From Brevipalpus yothersi (taxonomy: Eukaryota; Arthropoda; Arachnida; Trombidiformes; Tenuipalpidae), in the NCBI GenBank assembly GCA_003956705.1, contig QZCP01000834.1, positions 306,864 to 370,863 on the forward strand: 64,000 bases of DNA. Direction: 5' to 3'. Of the stretch, positions 47,095-58,534 are shown one piece after another. Position 1 is the first letter of the stretch, and each line of letters begins with the position of its first letter. Below the pieces are notes generated by a model. That model did not search any database, was not told where the DNA came from, and saw nothing but the letters and a program-made list of their open reading frames with translations. The translations under genes and the position numbers were made by a program.

Positions 47095-48635
47095 CAGAGT
47101 TCAATCATCCAAGCTGTTTATAACCCATCATCACAAATACATTTGATGAATTTTAAACTTAAATAATATCAGATAAAATAAATTATAACATTTCGAAACA
47201 ATTGGAAGTGAGCAGCTCAATCGATGAATTTTCTAATGATAAATAAACACCCAACTCATACCCATACATTTACTCCAATCTTGAACCAATCTTGAATCTT
47301 GGACGCAAATTATCGAATCCAAGAAAACTTGTCGAAATCTAATAATAATATCATTGTTGCAAAATTTCCATCAATAATACTGCAATAATAGCGCCAAATA
47401 AATTCATTTTCAAATCTAAAAGACTTCAAAAGTCAGAATTCTGAGTTGGAATGGAAATGTTTTTCTGTTTTCTTCCCAGATATGGACGCTTTCCTATTTG
47501 TGTTGACTAGCCGTCTAAAAATATGTAGATAACGATAGAAATCGAATAGCATCGACACTATTTGAGAAGAAAATGGGGAACTGATTAACATCAGTGACTT
47601 TCATGGTAACAATAAATATTGGAAGAAATCGAAAATTGCTTCGTGCCGATTTGTAGTTTAAAACTATCTTCAATGAAAGTTCCCATGGAACTGAAAAAGA
47701 GGAAAATGAGGACACAAAAGTAGGCATGGAATAGGTCAGATAGATTTTACGGAGATAATCAGATGAGATCGGCGAGAAAGTCCAGATAACCGAAGGTAAA
47801 TGGCTTCTTGAAGGAGAAAAAAAGCTGACCAGATTGAAACAATGTAGTATCCGAGTCTCTCTGGTCCCATCATGGTTAATCACTTAGCTGGATTCCCTCA
47901 TTCATGTTCCAATTTTGGTAATCAAAATTCACAACACAGATGTCTATTCGAATGCGTTGGACTAGATATTTCAACGAAATATTCCGATTTCATCTGGAAC
48001 ACAATCGCTTTCAAAACCTACTATGGGGGTGAATTGGTTAGGCCCGAGATTTTCACTTGAATAATGATGGTGTAGAACCGATGTTCAAAAAAACAGTCCA
48101 CAAAGGATCTTCTATCAAGTATGAGATACATGAGCACCAAATGCCTTCTGGTGTATTTGAAACCATGAGGCAAGCTTTTCATAGGGGTGAAGCTCAATGG
48201 AAACTAGTGGGAAATATATTCATGAGAAGATCGGACGCAGTTTCCGAGAGGAAGATTGACTTCAGATCTATAGAAATAGAATGAAAGGTTTCGGAATCAT
48301 TGCTAAGGATTTTGAAGTTTTTATGGATGTGAGGAGAGATTTAAACTATCTGACAGGCGTACAAGCAATTATCGATGAGGTGCAGTGATCAGACTCTGAT
48401 CCAATACTCTTGTACCAAAAAGCAGGCTGAGAACTTGTCCATAGGACTGGCGATTGCTACATCCACTCAGATCAATATGTTCAAACAATTTTGAGAAAGC
48501 ACTGTCACAATTAATTCAACATACCGAGTGGATGATCAAAATTTTCAGTTAGTTTTCAGGGCTCTTAATAAGGATAGATAGAAGAATGGTAACTTGGGCA
48601 TACTTGGAAAATTGATTTTTCTTCTTCTGTTCCAT
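47095..48635. repeat. Upstream spacer of the receptor array
   Basis: Matches 36576-37640, then, after a jump, 42600-42769. Homology ends at TTCTGTTCCAT (about 48635), where accessory block 3 starts. The 75-codon plus frame at 48057-48284 aligns with broken sequence in other copies and is not called. Confidence 0.55.
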
Positions 48636-48639
48636 GAGT

Positions 48640-49235
48640 AGTGTGAGTACTACATTACGAGGACTCTAAATAAACTAATTAAAAACTTTTCCCCCCTAAA
48701 TCTGATCTATTTATCCCCCCTCCTATATTTTTCGGCTCTCATTCCAAACTCCACTCCCCTCTCGAAAACTAGTTTCGCTCTTCTCTCTTCTCTCTTTCTC
48801 TCTCTCTCTCTCTATCAATCCCAATCAATTCGATTCCTTTCTCCCTCTTTCTTTCCCCTCTCTCGACTCACTCTCTTTCTATCGCCGCAACCTCTTCGTG
48901 CTCAAGCGTTTGGGAGTTGGTCCACTCTCTCTTGCTGACCACTCTCTCTTTCTTCCTCCGCTTTGGCTTGCAGCCCGGCTCTCTCTCACACACAAACATA
49001 CATACTTTTTCTCTCTCTTTTCCTAACTGACCGGCTTGGGCCTCCGGTCAAAGTCCACTTTCTCTCTCTCTAACACACACTCTCTTCCGGGTTCTTTCAC
49101 CCTATCTCTTTCTCTTTCTAACTTTGCGCGAATTAAGAAAAATTAAAATTAAGAAGGCACAAGAGAAGTATCATTTGGGAGGAGATACAGAAATTATAAA
49201 AAAAGATATAAAAAGGGTACAAAAAGGATATAAAA
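48640..49235. repeat. Pyrimidine-rich tract
   Basis: Long CT-rich stretches (CTCTCTTTC and similar) from about 48690 to 49120. It lies 3' of the minus-strand gene at 49236-49685. No coding frame. Confidence 0.7.
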
Positions 49236-49685
49236 TCAATATACAGGATGAGCATAGTCCTCTGCTCTTATACCAGTGGCATCCATAACCTGGCCAATGT
49301 ACTCGATATCGATGGCTTTATGGGCATCAAAGAAAGTTATCATATTGGCCGCTTCCATGGCGAATACCCGGGCCCGATCGACGATGGGCATCTCGATTTC
49401 CCTGACCGCGGCGGCTTTCTCTTCTTCTGGGAGAGGGTTTCCAGTAAAAGGATCTAGCCAATTTACGAATCGGCTCATCCTATCCCGACACTTTTTGGCC
49501 GAGACACCTTCTTTCAACTTGGCCTTAGTAGCGTCGTCCAAAGGTCTCAAGCCCATCTCGAACCATTCGGTGTCGTTGGTATAGGAGATTGCGACTTTTT
49601 TGAAAACTAGATCGCGACGTTTGATGATGGTTTTGGGTTTGAGGCTAAGGGGTTTGGCTTTCACTGAGCGAAGAGTAGGGGCCAT
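49236..49685 (-). CDS. Orphan 149-aa basic protein with compact promoter
   Basis: An intact frame from the ATG at 49685. The N-terminus is Lys-rich (MAPTLRSVKAKPLSLKPKT, IIKRRD). The middle has SAKKCRDRMSRFVNWLDPF, and the C-terminal half looks helical (VDRARVFAMEAANMITFFDA). No signal peptide, membrane segment or known motif. GC content is visibly higher than the surroundings, with CGG- and GCC-rich codons. It has its own CCAAT/TATA promoter and sits at the edge of accessory block 3. Function unknown. A captured host gene, an endogenised viral gene or a gene of an undescribed element are all possible. Confidence 0.6.
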   Translation of the reverse strand: MAPTLRSVKAKPLSLKPKTIIKRRDLVFKKVAISYTNDTEWFEMGLRPLDDATKAKLKEGVSAKKCRDRMSRFVNWLDPFTGNPLPEEEKAAAVREIEMPIVDRARVFAMEAANMITFFDAHKAIDIEYIGQVMDATGIRAEDYAHPVY

Positions 49686-49935
49686 GATAATAAATTAAAG
49701 ATTTAATAAGGTACTAGGAGAGATATTGTGAGGGAGATATGGTAGAACGAAAGTGACCTGAACCTTCTAAACTGACCATCTTAAATACGTTTTCTTAGCC
49801 AATCAGAACCGTTCCCTAGAGACGGATGTGACGAGAACTCAGAGTTAGCACGAATTTTGTGCTTTCTTAAGGCGGTGTTTGCTTCACTAACCAATCAGAA
49901 TCATGGTACCTTTGACCAGTATTACGAGTAACAAG
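49686..49935 (-). promoter_or_regulatory. CCAAT/TATA promoter of the 149-aa gene
   Basis: On the minus strand, ATTGGCTAAG (49794-49803) is followed by TATTTAAGATGG (about 49777-49788) and then TCAG at two places (about 49772 and 49758), roughly 75-90 bp before the ATG. A second CCAATCAGAA occurs near 49891-49900 on the plus strand. Confidence 0.55.
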
Positions 49936-50040
49936 AACCAATGTTAGAGTATACCAGCGTTAAAGCATACCAGAACTCAAGAACCAATGTTGAAGCATAT
50001 GAAAATGCGAAAAAATGACTAAGTCCGAACTTCTGCCAAT

Positions 50041-50072
50041 TAGTTGGAGCCGAGTGAGCGAAGCGGCGACTA
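50041..50072. repeat. Helitron-like GC-rich end motif
   Basis: CCAATTAGTTGGAGCCGAG and GCGAAGCGGCGACTAA match, base for base with a few changes, the reverse of 14385-14414 at the 5' end of the Helitron. The following 150 bp also share TCATCAATGA and TTGACCAA words. It probably marks the end of a related element extending rightwards; the other end was not found. Confidence 0.5.
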
Positions 50073-51108
50073 ATTGTTCACTCCTGTTCATCCTTGTGCG
50101 CACTGAGTCTCATCAATGACTTGACCAATTTCAATGAAATTTTTCACACATTGTCATTGATGACTAAGGATGTGCAGGAGATAAATTTCTCAAAATACAC
50201 TTTAACAGTGGAGATATAGGGGTCAAAGGTCAAATGACTAACTTTTTAACCTTGAGATTTTGAGAAAGTCAGATGAAAGACTTTTTCTGGTAGATCTTGA
50301 TGTGTACTTCACGAATATGTATATATATTTGAGCTTGATCCGGTATTTTTTCAGTTATTGATGATCAAATTATCAATTGAAGTCAAATGTCATCATTCTT
50401 TGCTCGTGTTTTTGATCATGTTTTGAATCAAATCTTCATTCAATTAATGCCCCCAACTTATGCAAACTCAAATAACTTCATTTGATGTGTTTTGTTCCTG
50501 TTTTTATGAAAATATAAGCAATTCATCAATTGTGCTTCCCATGTTTTGTTTACTTTGAATACTCACTCGATTGTTGACTTCTATCAAATTGCAACTTGTA
50601 GTTCACATATCCATCCAAGCTGAAAACATACAATAAGTAAGTGTCATTCATTTAATTCCAAATTACTCGTGATTGATCGGAATTTCCCATGCTGACAGCG
50701 TGTTTTTTGTCAATCCATTATTCTTCAGATATAATTAGGTCTCAACTCCGATTGTATTAATCAAAGTTTCCAGTACCCTAATCAGTGCTAATAGTGTTGT
50801 CATACATAATTAGTTAGTTATTTTGGATGAATTATTAAAATTTTGCTTTTAACTGATGATGTTTTTTCAATTATATCTATTCACACAGGAACATTTAGAG
50901 CCCAAATCCGATTGTTTTGATTATTATTGCACTCTTTCAAACGCAAAAGTTTGAAAAATCATATTTTCCACCATAACATTTTTTTATCAACATCTAATTT
51001 TCTGGATTGGTTACGTACTCATATGACTCAAATTGGTTTCTCTGCAATCATACTAATCGAAATTATTGGCTCCAATTATAGAAAAACTCTATTTCTGAAC
51101 TACTGATA
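50073..51108. other. No gene recognised
   Basis: AT-rich, possibly the interior of a non-autonomous Helitron-like element. No supported frame. Confidence 0.35.
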
Positions 51109-51824
51109 GTGCTGCAAGATTTTTATAATCTTTTATCATCATCTTTTGTCAAAATTCTGGATTGTATCCTGTACCACCAAGAGGAGCCTAGTTTTTTGTT
51201 ACTTGAGCTGGAAAAAGCTCAAGATGATGAGGAAAATTTCAATCTTTTTCTGCTCAATTCGGAATCAATTGATGGTCTCTGCTACAAACGAGAAGGTCTT
51301 CTCATCTCTTCTTTTTGCTCCGATCAATTGCATTGTCCGCTCTATTTCGGATTTGAATCAGATTCTGGGTGGAAAGTCTGTGGACGGCCTAAGCATATGC
51401 AAGCAAAACGGTTCCTACCCTCAACCGAGTCACTATTAGGATGATGATAGTTGGCGTGATGAGTTGGGATGATAAGGAGAAGGAGGATGAGACCAGGAGA
51501 GCATCTTTTCTTTTCCAGGGCAAGATGCGAGATGTAGAAGCGATTCGAGGAAAGTATGATTCTTTATTTATAGAGAAAGGTGGTGGGGTTACATTTAGAA
51601 ATTAAAGAATAATTGATAGATATTGTAGCCTTCCAAGCCATTACTCAGATCAATTATAAGAATGATATGAAAAGGTGAGAATATTATCTAAAAGGAAAAG
51701 TTATTAATAAACAAGGTAATGAAAGAATCGAGATCCAAAGGCGTAATTAACTGAGAGACAGTAAGATTCAGAGTTAGCTAAAGAGAAAAATTTGTCCGAT
51801 TGAATTTTATCATAAATATTTGTT

Positions 51825-52160
51825 TTATCCTTTCTTTGGATACTTTCTTGGCTCTCCTTTCTTTGTAACATTTTTTCTTTCCATGTTAGCTTCATATTCT
51901 GGCCCCGATAATCTTTGCATTGAATTTTCCCAATCGTCCGGTAGAATTGGAGGATACTTGATGCAACATGATCCATAATGTGTCCTTACTTCTTGAATGT
52001 TACCAACTCTTTGTCCACATGGGCAATGTCTTGGGTTAATCATGTGCGTTTGCTTGAAATGTGATGAGATGCTCTGCGTTAACGGCTCCGAACAAATGCA
52101 GAAAGGAAATTGTATCCGTTGTTTTCCTTTGATCAGCTCAACCACTGAATCTATATACAT
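51825..52160 (-). CDS. Candidate 111-aa double zinc-finger protein
   Basis: The minus strand from the ATG at 52160 reads MYIDSVVELIK, then FPFCICSEPL with HFKQTH, then HCPCGQRV with HYGSCC. These are two Cys/His clusters that could each bind zinc. The C-terminus is basic (ERKNVTKKGEPRKYPKKG). The frame stays open further upstream, but only through a GA/CT simple repeat and low-quality sequence, so I start at the internal ATG. It lies inside the insertion that splits the gypsy remnant. No family recognised. Confidence 0.4.
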   Translation of the reverse strand: MYIDSVVELIKGKQRIQFPFCICSEPLTQSISSHFKQTHMINPRHCPCGQRVGNIQEVRTHYGSCCIKYPPILPDDWENSMQRLSGPEYEANMERKNVTKKGEPRKYPKKG

Positions 52161-52203
52161 GTATAAAGTGAATCCATCACCGTCAAAACTGGTGGCAGGC
52201 CAA

Positions 52204-52232
52204 GAGAGAGAGAGATCTCTCTCTCTCTCTCC
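52204..52232. repeat. Palindromic GA/CT simple repeat
   Basis: A GAGAGAGAGAGATCTCTC-type run, self-complementary about GATC. Confidence 0.8.
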
Positions 52233-53420
52233 TGATCTCTTGGATGAGAAGGGCCTGAGAAGAGGAGAGCGAAGAATAAGCTGAAGAAAGCAAGGAGAAG
52301 CTCGCTTGCTTAGATGGGCAACTTGCAAATGGGCAACATCAATAAAAGTGGCCCTCAGGAGTGTGTGAAGTGGACTCGGAAGTAGCCTTTGGACTCGACC
52401 AGCTTTGCCATTGGTGAACCTCTGATTCGACCTTTTTGGGCTTTTTGGGCCCAGCATCCGATGACATCATCTACCTCTTCTTGTGAGGAGAACAGGGCAA
52501 TGAAAAATGAAAAATGATTATCCAGGTCTGATGACTCCAGCTGTTTGTCGACTCATCTAGTGTGTGTCAACAAAATGAGGTAAAAAAAGAGAGGGAATAT
52601 GGAAAACTCTCAATCCCCGGACCTGCCAATGAGCCATTTGATATGATTTCCATTGATACACTTTGTGGGCTTGAGGGTTATGGATCTAAACAAAAATATC
52701 TTCATCTAACAATTGATAATTTTTCTCGATTCATTTGGATTTTCTCCTTTAGAACTCAGAACTCTCAAGATTTTGGACGACTGATAGAACTCGTACTCAT
52801 GATTGGAAAACCAAAACTTATTCTAGCTGACAATTTTCCCAGCATTCGATCTCATTCATTGCCATCTTATCTCACCTCTCATGACATTAAAATTGAATTC
52901 ATCTCACCGGATTGTCATCGAGTAATGGTATGATAGAGAGAGCAAATCTAACTTTAACTGATCGTATCAGATCTAGGTTGAATGAAAATGAAGGAAAAAA
53001 TCATGAGCCTTATTAGCTGGAGAATGTGTGCATGATTACAACGATACTGTTCATGATTCCACAGAATATTCACCTAGTTTCCTTCTTACCGATCAATCTA
53101 CATTCGAGTCTAATCTTAATGAAAAAATAAATCTCTCTCAAGCTTGTGAGCAAGCGAAGTTGAGTAGCCAAAAGAATCATGAAGTCAACAAAAAATATTA
53201 TGATCGGAAGCACAAAAACCAAATTTCAGAGTAGGTGATCAAGTAGTGATTCGAAACCCTAGAATCGGAAAACTTGAGCCGAAATTCCTTGGACCATTCA
53301 AAATACTGGAAAAACTATCTGAGAATTCATATCGTTTCGATATTCCAAGAAGTATGAGAGGGCATTAAATAATGTTCTCAATGCTCGTCAAATGTCACCA
53401 TTCAAGACTATCAAACAGTA

Positions 53421-53848
53421 ACTATGTGATCTTCTGATGGATTGTGTTTTCATGAAATTTTGTAATACTGAAATGAATTTTGTATCTCTTATATTGTATC
53501 GTTCATCATATACCTTATGTACTTCGAGCAACTGCGCCAACGCTGAGAAGGAGAGATGTAAAGAATTTCTCTCCTTTACTTCTTCTTCTCCTTTTTCGCC
53601 TTCGGCCTACGATCCCAGGCCAATTCCAAGAAAACTTTGCGCACCAAAAATCGAAATCATGGGACAAAGAGCCCGACATAAAACCAGTAGCATCCACTAA
53701 CAGAATGGCAGTTCATATTGAATTTTCAACGAACACAGTTGCTTGCCTCTCCCATCTTCAGTTATTGATAAAAATATCGATTCAATTTCAACTATTTCAA
53801 ATCATAATGATCATGATTTCAGTTTTGTAGTTAGTTAGTTCCTGACAA
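53421..53848. other. Gypsy 3' end remnant
   Basis: Resembles 31396-31760. Short frames only. Confidence 0.4.
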
Positions 53849-54720
53849 ATGTTTATATTTTTTCGCAAGATAAAAGGAAAAGTTGCGAACTTTTCAACGA
53901 GAATTTTCATGTCTGATGGTGCCGCATCATATTATGATGCATTTTCTCTGATCTTCGAGGGAGTTGTACATCGTTCGCTTTGCTCTTGGCGTGTAGAGAG
54001 CTCTTGCTGGAAAATTGAGACAAATCAAGGATGAAGAATCAAGAGATCAGATGAGAGAAAGATTGCAGAAGATCCACAATGAGCTGAATGTAGCTGCTTT
54101 CGAGATCGGACTTGATTCATTCATCGAGAATCTTGCTGAAGAGCCTTCAGCAAAAGATTTTCAAGAATATTCCTCGTGATTTTACTTAAGGAGAAGCGGG
54201 GTGGTGGCTTTTGAGTGTCGAAAAGGATTGCATGTGAAAACAAACATGCGTCTCGTGACTATGTATTTGTCAACCGCATCATGACCCCATCACAGATGAT
54301 AATGAGCTCTCCAGTCCATTCAACAGTCTATTGGAGTAATTTACGTGAATGGGAAGAAAGCTAAACGGCTAGATAAATCTATTCAATCTCTCATGGATAT
54401 GCTGTAATACTAGCCTCATGGAAGAGTGATTGAGATTCGTGAGGGACATAGGAGCAGCAAACTTTTCGCGATCAATCGGAGTCATGATTGCAGTTTGGAA
54501 ATAAATTGGCCTCTAGTCGAATGCTCAGAGGAGGAAGGAAAGTCTCTGTGCATTTGATCAACCACCATTGGTACTGATATATACAAGATATGAGAGAGAG
54601 ATGCGGATTGTCAGTGTCAAAAACTGAGATGTAATTGTCGTCCCGATCCAGATGATTTGCGGGTACCACAGGTTCCATCTCCTATTCATCTCTGGAAACC
54701 AAACAAATTGTTTCTTTCAT
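53849..54720 (+). pseudogene. Decayed MULE-type transposase (second family)
   Basis: Plus-strand fragments in changing frames: RIFMSDGAASYYDAFSLIFE, VVHRSLCSWRVESSCWK, QMRERLQKIHNELNVAAFEI, DSFIENLAEEPSAKDFQEY, KKAKRLDKSIQSLMDML, then a Cys-rich end (DADCQCQKLRCNC). The order matches the second-acidic, LC.WHv and zinc-finger parts of a MULE transposase lineage frequent in arthropods. Many stops; no start. Confidence 0.6.
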
Positions 54721-55129
54721 CACATTTGTTTCATCATCATCATCAAAAGAAGCATCGGGAACCTCCATACTTGTATCCGGAGTTGATCATCTTTTCCCAG
54801 TGAAAGTGTTGGCCAAAATATTAAAACGATTATCGTTTTCAACATCTTCCACATCACTATCAAGATCAATCAATTCGGGATGAACCTTTCAACATCAGAA
54901 GCAGAATAACTAGAAATGTTATCGGACATTGTGGCCCTCTTAGATGGAAGAGGCAATGAAAAGAGTGTGAATACAGTGTAAAAATCAAATATGAGTAGGT
55001 TAGAAGTGAAAAAACACAAACAGATCAACTCTTGCCAACTCTCTCAATTTAAAGTTATTTGGTTGCTATGGTAATAGAAGTAGTTAAAACCAGCTTCGAC
55101 CTGCTGAAATTTTCCAGTGGAATCATATC
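54721..55129. other. No gene recognised
   Basis: May include the far 3' part of the hAT pseudogene on the minus strand. Nothing supported. Confidence 0.3.
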
Positions 55130-55690
55130 CTTGGGAGCATCCAATTGAGTCAAAGCTCTTGAAACATACCCTCTCAACAGTCATACCAAGATATTGGTTA
55201 TTAGTAGACTGATGAGTCTAGCTATCAGCTGTAAGAGCAACATCGGAGAAATCCGAAATCTTCGAAGTGATATACTCATCCACTTCGAAGAATTGGTTGT
55301 CAATTCTTCTCTTAATCGTATCAGGATGGGGAACCTTATACTGAGGAGACATTAAAAGAAACATTTTTTTGAAACCATCACCAGTAAACATATGAGCAGG
55401 AATATTGTCTTTCCAAATCCATGTCGCTATCGCTTTGGTGTAATCTCCTGCTCGATTGCCTGAATCTTTGGAACTGCTTACATATTCGAAGCTCTCTTCA
55501 ATCGTCATCTTAAAAATCTTAAATGGAGTTGATGATGATTTTGATGATGCGATGAACATTCTTAAGATGTGAAATGTAGTTCGCTGTACCTCCAGAATAC
55601 TCCATCCTCTTCAAACATTTCGTGCATTGAGCTGTTCTGTCTGCTTCGTCCAATATGAAATATTCTTATGGGTTTGGGTCGAAAACAGCA
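55130..55690 (-). pseudogene. Decayed hAT (ZBED-type) transposase
   Basis: On the minus strand a BED zinc-finger pattern (QCTKCLKRMEYSGGTANYIS then HLKNVH) is read at about 55550-55660. A frameshift leads into the frame at 55559-55218, with DNIPAHMFTGDGFKKMFLLM, SPQYKVPHPDTIKRRI and VALTADS. This is the order seen in hAT/ZBED proteins before the first catalytic Asp. After a stop, THQSTNNQYLGMTVE continues. The rest is lost. Confidence 0.65.
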
Positions 55691-55854
55691 AAACTAGTTC
55701 TGACGAAGCTGATAAACAGCGAAACTGGTTAGAGACCACTCAAAATGAGCGAATCAGGCTTCGACCATTGGTCAAAGGCGGCCCTAGAGAGAGATAAGAA
55801 TCATTCATAGAGTTAACACATCTGACATCAATTATTATTTACCTATCAAATAAG

Positions 55855-57279
55855 ATGCCCGATCAAGTAGTTCTATCTAATAAAGGTATACCTTTGGAGT
55901 GTGTGAATGGATACATCCATCGAAAAAAGAAAGTACATAACAATACAGTATATTGGGTGTGTGTAGAGAAATATTGTCGGGGTAAAGTGACCACTATAGA
56001 TGGTATGATAATTTCTGGTCCAAAAGATCATCATCATGAGCCAAGTTTGAGTGAATTAGTGTGTCGAAAACAAAGAAATATGGTAAAAGAAGATGCGAGT
56101 CTCAACCCCTCAAAAAAGTGCAGAGAAATATATGACCAAGTGAATAGAGAATCAATAAATAATCTTCCATCCGATCAAGATCTGATCGGGACAAGTTTGA
56201 AAACATTCGAGGGGCTCAAAGCTACTATCAACAGAGTGAAGAGAATTCGATTTCCTCTTCTACCAAGATCCATCCAAGATCTGGTTATTCCAGAGAAATT
56301 CCAATTTACAGTCGAAGCAGAAAAGTTTCTTCTCGCTGATAATCTCGATCAAGATAATAGAATAATAATTTTCGGAACCTCAAATTTTTTGAAAATATTG
56401 TGCGAGGAGAAGAGAGTTTTTGCTGATGGGACATTCAAGTGCTGTCCAAGGTTTTTCAATACCCTGTACACTTTCCACGTTATGCATGATGGGATGATGG
56501 TCACTACTCTTTATTGTCTATTAACCAAGCGAACAACTGAAACCTATAGAAATCTCTTTAGAATGATTCAAGATGCTTGTTATGGAAGAAATTTGGTTTT
56601 CGATCCTGATTCTTTTACAATCGACTTCGAACAAGCTATGATAAGTGCTATAAATAGTATCTTCCCAAGAGCAACTGTCCTAGGATGCCTCTTCCATTTC
56701 AGTCAATGCTTGATAAGGAGAGTTCAAAAACTTGAATACTCTGAAAATGAGGGAAAAAATGATATACAAAAGTCAGTGAGGCGTGTCGCTGCTCTAGCTC
56801 TCATGAAATTGGAAGATCTCGATCAAGCTTTCGAAGAAATTATAATTGAAGCCCCTGACGACCCTCTACTAGACCAATTCATGGAATACTTCTTCGATAA
56901 TTTTTTCAAAACAAGTGCACGATTCAAGCGACAAACATGGAACCACCTCCTGAACGATGGTTTTAGAACAAATAATCAAATTGAAGGCTGGCATCATGCT
57001 TTGAATCAGCGAATCGGTAGAAATCATGCAAACATCTGGTTTTTATTCGAAAAAATGATACAGCAACAAGAGGCTTTTGAAAATAATCTATTGTTGGCAA
57101 GGCATGGAAATCAGATCAACCCACGTAATAGGAAAAATATTATGAGAGATAAAAAAATTGGAATCCAAAAGCTTAAGTATGAACAGGGCCAACTCTCAAT
57201 ATTACAGTTCCTCGACTCAGTGCGATATAATTTTGCAATGAATATACCCAATCAAACGGAAGAAATGAATAATGAATGA
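55855..57279 (+). CDS. FLYWCH/MULE transposase-like protein, intact
   Basis: An uninterrupted 474-residue single-exon protein. Residues about 12-62 form a FLYWCH zinc finger (NNTVYWVCVEKYCRGK, then DHHHEP). The MULE DDE core has VFADGTFKCC (Asp near 185), FTIDFEQAM (Asp near 255) and TNNQIEGWHH (Glu near 382), with LGCLFHFSQCL between the last two. All three acidic residues are present. It may be the transposase of a live Mutator-like element or a domesticated DNA-binding gene. Terminal inverted repeats were not recognised. It sits next to the dead MULE and hAT copies, in the same block. AATAAA occurs near 57733. Confidence 0.85.
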   Translation: MPDQVVLSNKGIPLECVNGYIHRKKKVHNNTVYWVCVEKYCRGKVTTIDGMIISGPKDHHHEPSLSELVCRKQRNMVKEDASLNPSKKCREIYDQVNRESINNLPSDQDLIGTSLKTFEGLKATINRVKRIRFPLLPRSIQDLVIPEKFQFTVEAEKFLLADNLDQDNRIIIFGTSNFLKILCEEKRVFADGTFKCCPRFFNTLYTFHVMHDGMMVTTLYCLLTKRTTETYRNLFRMIQDACYGRNLVFDPDSFTIDFEQAMISAINSIFPRATVLGCLFHFSQCLIRRVQKLEYSENEGKNDIQKSVRRVAALALMKLEDLDQAFEEIIIEAPDDPLLDQFMEYFFDNFFKTSARFKRQTWNHLLNDGFRTNNQIEGWHHALNQRIGRNHANIWFLFEKMIQQQEAFENNLLLARHGNQINPRNRKNIMRDKKIGIQKLKYEQGQLSILQFLDSVRYNFAMNIPNQTEEMNNE

Positions 57280-57614
57280 ATAAGTGCATAAAAATGTAAA
57301 ATAACTGTCATACAAGTAGAAAATATATTCTTCTTTGCTATGTATTTGAATTGAATGAAATAATTCTCAGAAAATATGAAAAATCTGATCATGCTGCTCT
57401 TTTTCAATCCGAATGATGATAATAGTAACAGTCTCCATCCATTCACAAAGATACTCTGCTTCTCCAAAATATCTGAATTTTGAATCACAAAATATCATCA
57501 AAATAAGTGAATTAACAGAAATTCAACATATCATGAAAAGTTTCAAACGAAGAGGTGAAAAATGCTTGAAAAATTCGAACTATTTATCCAACTTCGAGCT
57601 TTGAACACTAGTTT

Positions 57615-57687
<73 letters not shown>

Positions 57688-58534
57688 TTCTATACATAAT
57701 AAATGGTCTAAATTGGCTGTAGATTATGTGAAATAAATAGATAGAATAGAGATCAATTGATGGCTATTGGTTGAGAGGCTCAGTTTGCTTAAGATAAAAA
57801 AATCACTTACCAATAGTGACTTTTTGGTAATCTCATTCTATAGTGTGAACTGGCCAATACGAACAACATCACTAATTCACTAAAACTAGCCATAGATCAA
57901 TGCACATAATTAACAATCTATATTTTTCCATATCGAATTGAATATTTAGTAATTCATCTTGTAATTATACAAATACTGCCAATAATACTTTCATTTGGAT
58001 TCTTAGTTGGTCAACAATACCTTTCCCATTGCTTTTCGCTATTCTAAGCCTAGCTGAAATAAGCTTCACCGTTATTGCTTTCGCTGTTTTGGTCTTCGCT
58101 GTTATGATACTTTACCAGAGAGACACATTTCAATGGAGCTGAAGAGCAGAAGATAGAAAAATCTTACCAATCATCAAGTGAATATATAAAAAATGCTGAT
58201 CGAAAGTAGTTGAATGTGTATGAATGGGCATGGGTGTGGCTGTATGAATGTGTATGTATGTGTTTGATGTGTGAGTGCGTGTGTGTGTGTTGAAATGTGG
58301 TAGCCACATCAATTCTTACTCAAAATACACAATGTCAGTGAATGAACATGAAGATGGAGAGAGAGAGATAAACAAAATCAAGATCACAATTTGAGATAAA
58401 TAAGAAAATCAATAGCCCAAAAACCATCAATTAAACCGTTTGCAAGCAATGTCTGTGGAACAATCGCTTGGAATACCATCGATGGTTTAAAAACAATCGA
58501 TTGTTAACGATTCTTTGATCCATTGCGTGCCTAT
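57280..58534. other. Intergenic, no gene
   Basis: Contains the long TC microsatellite and a TG-rich patch (about 58195-58290). No supported frame. Confidence 0.45.
57619..57683. repeat. (TC)n microsatellite
   Basis: About 32 TC units with no interruption until TCTGTC. Confidence 0.95.

Larger units (their letters stand above)
51109..53420 (+). pseudogene. Second Ty3/gypsy pol remnant, interrupted
   Basis: The 5' piece (51200-51300, DDEENFNLFLLNSESIDG and LCYKREG) matches 30300-30380 of the other copy. After about 1.25 kb of unrelated DNA the element resumes at about 52555 with CQQNEVKKE, MISIDTLCG, LTIDNFSRFIW, LILADNFPS, FISPDCH and the C-terminal HEVNKKYYDRKHKN. The integrase core is more intact here than at 30.6 kb, but a frameshift precedes the catalytic Glu segment (MIERANLTL, about 52930). 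Confidence 0.7.
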
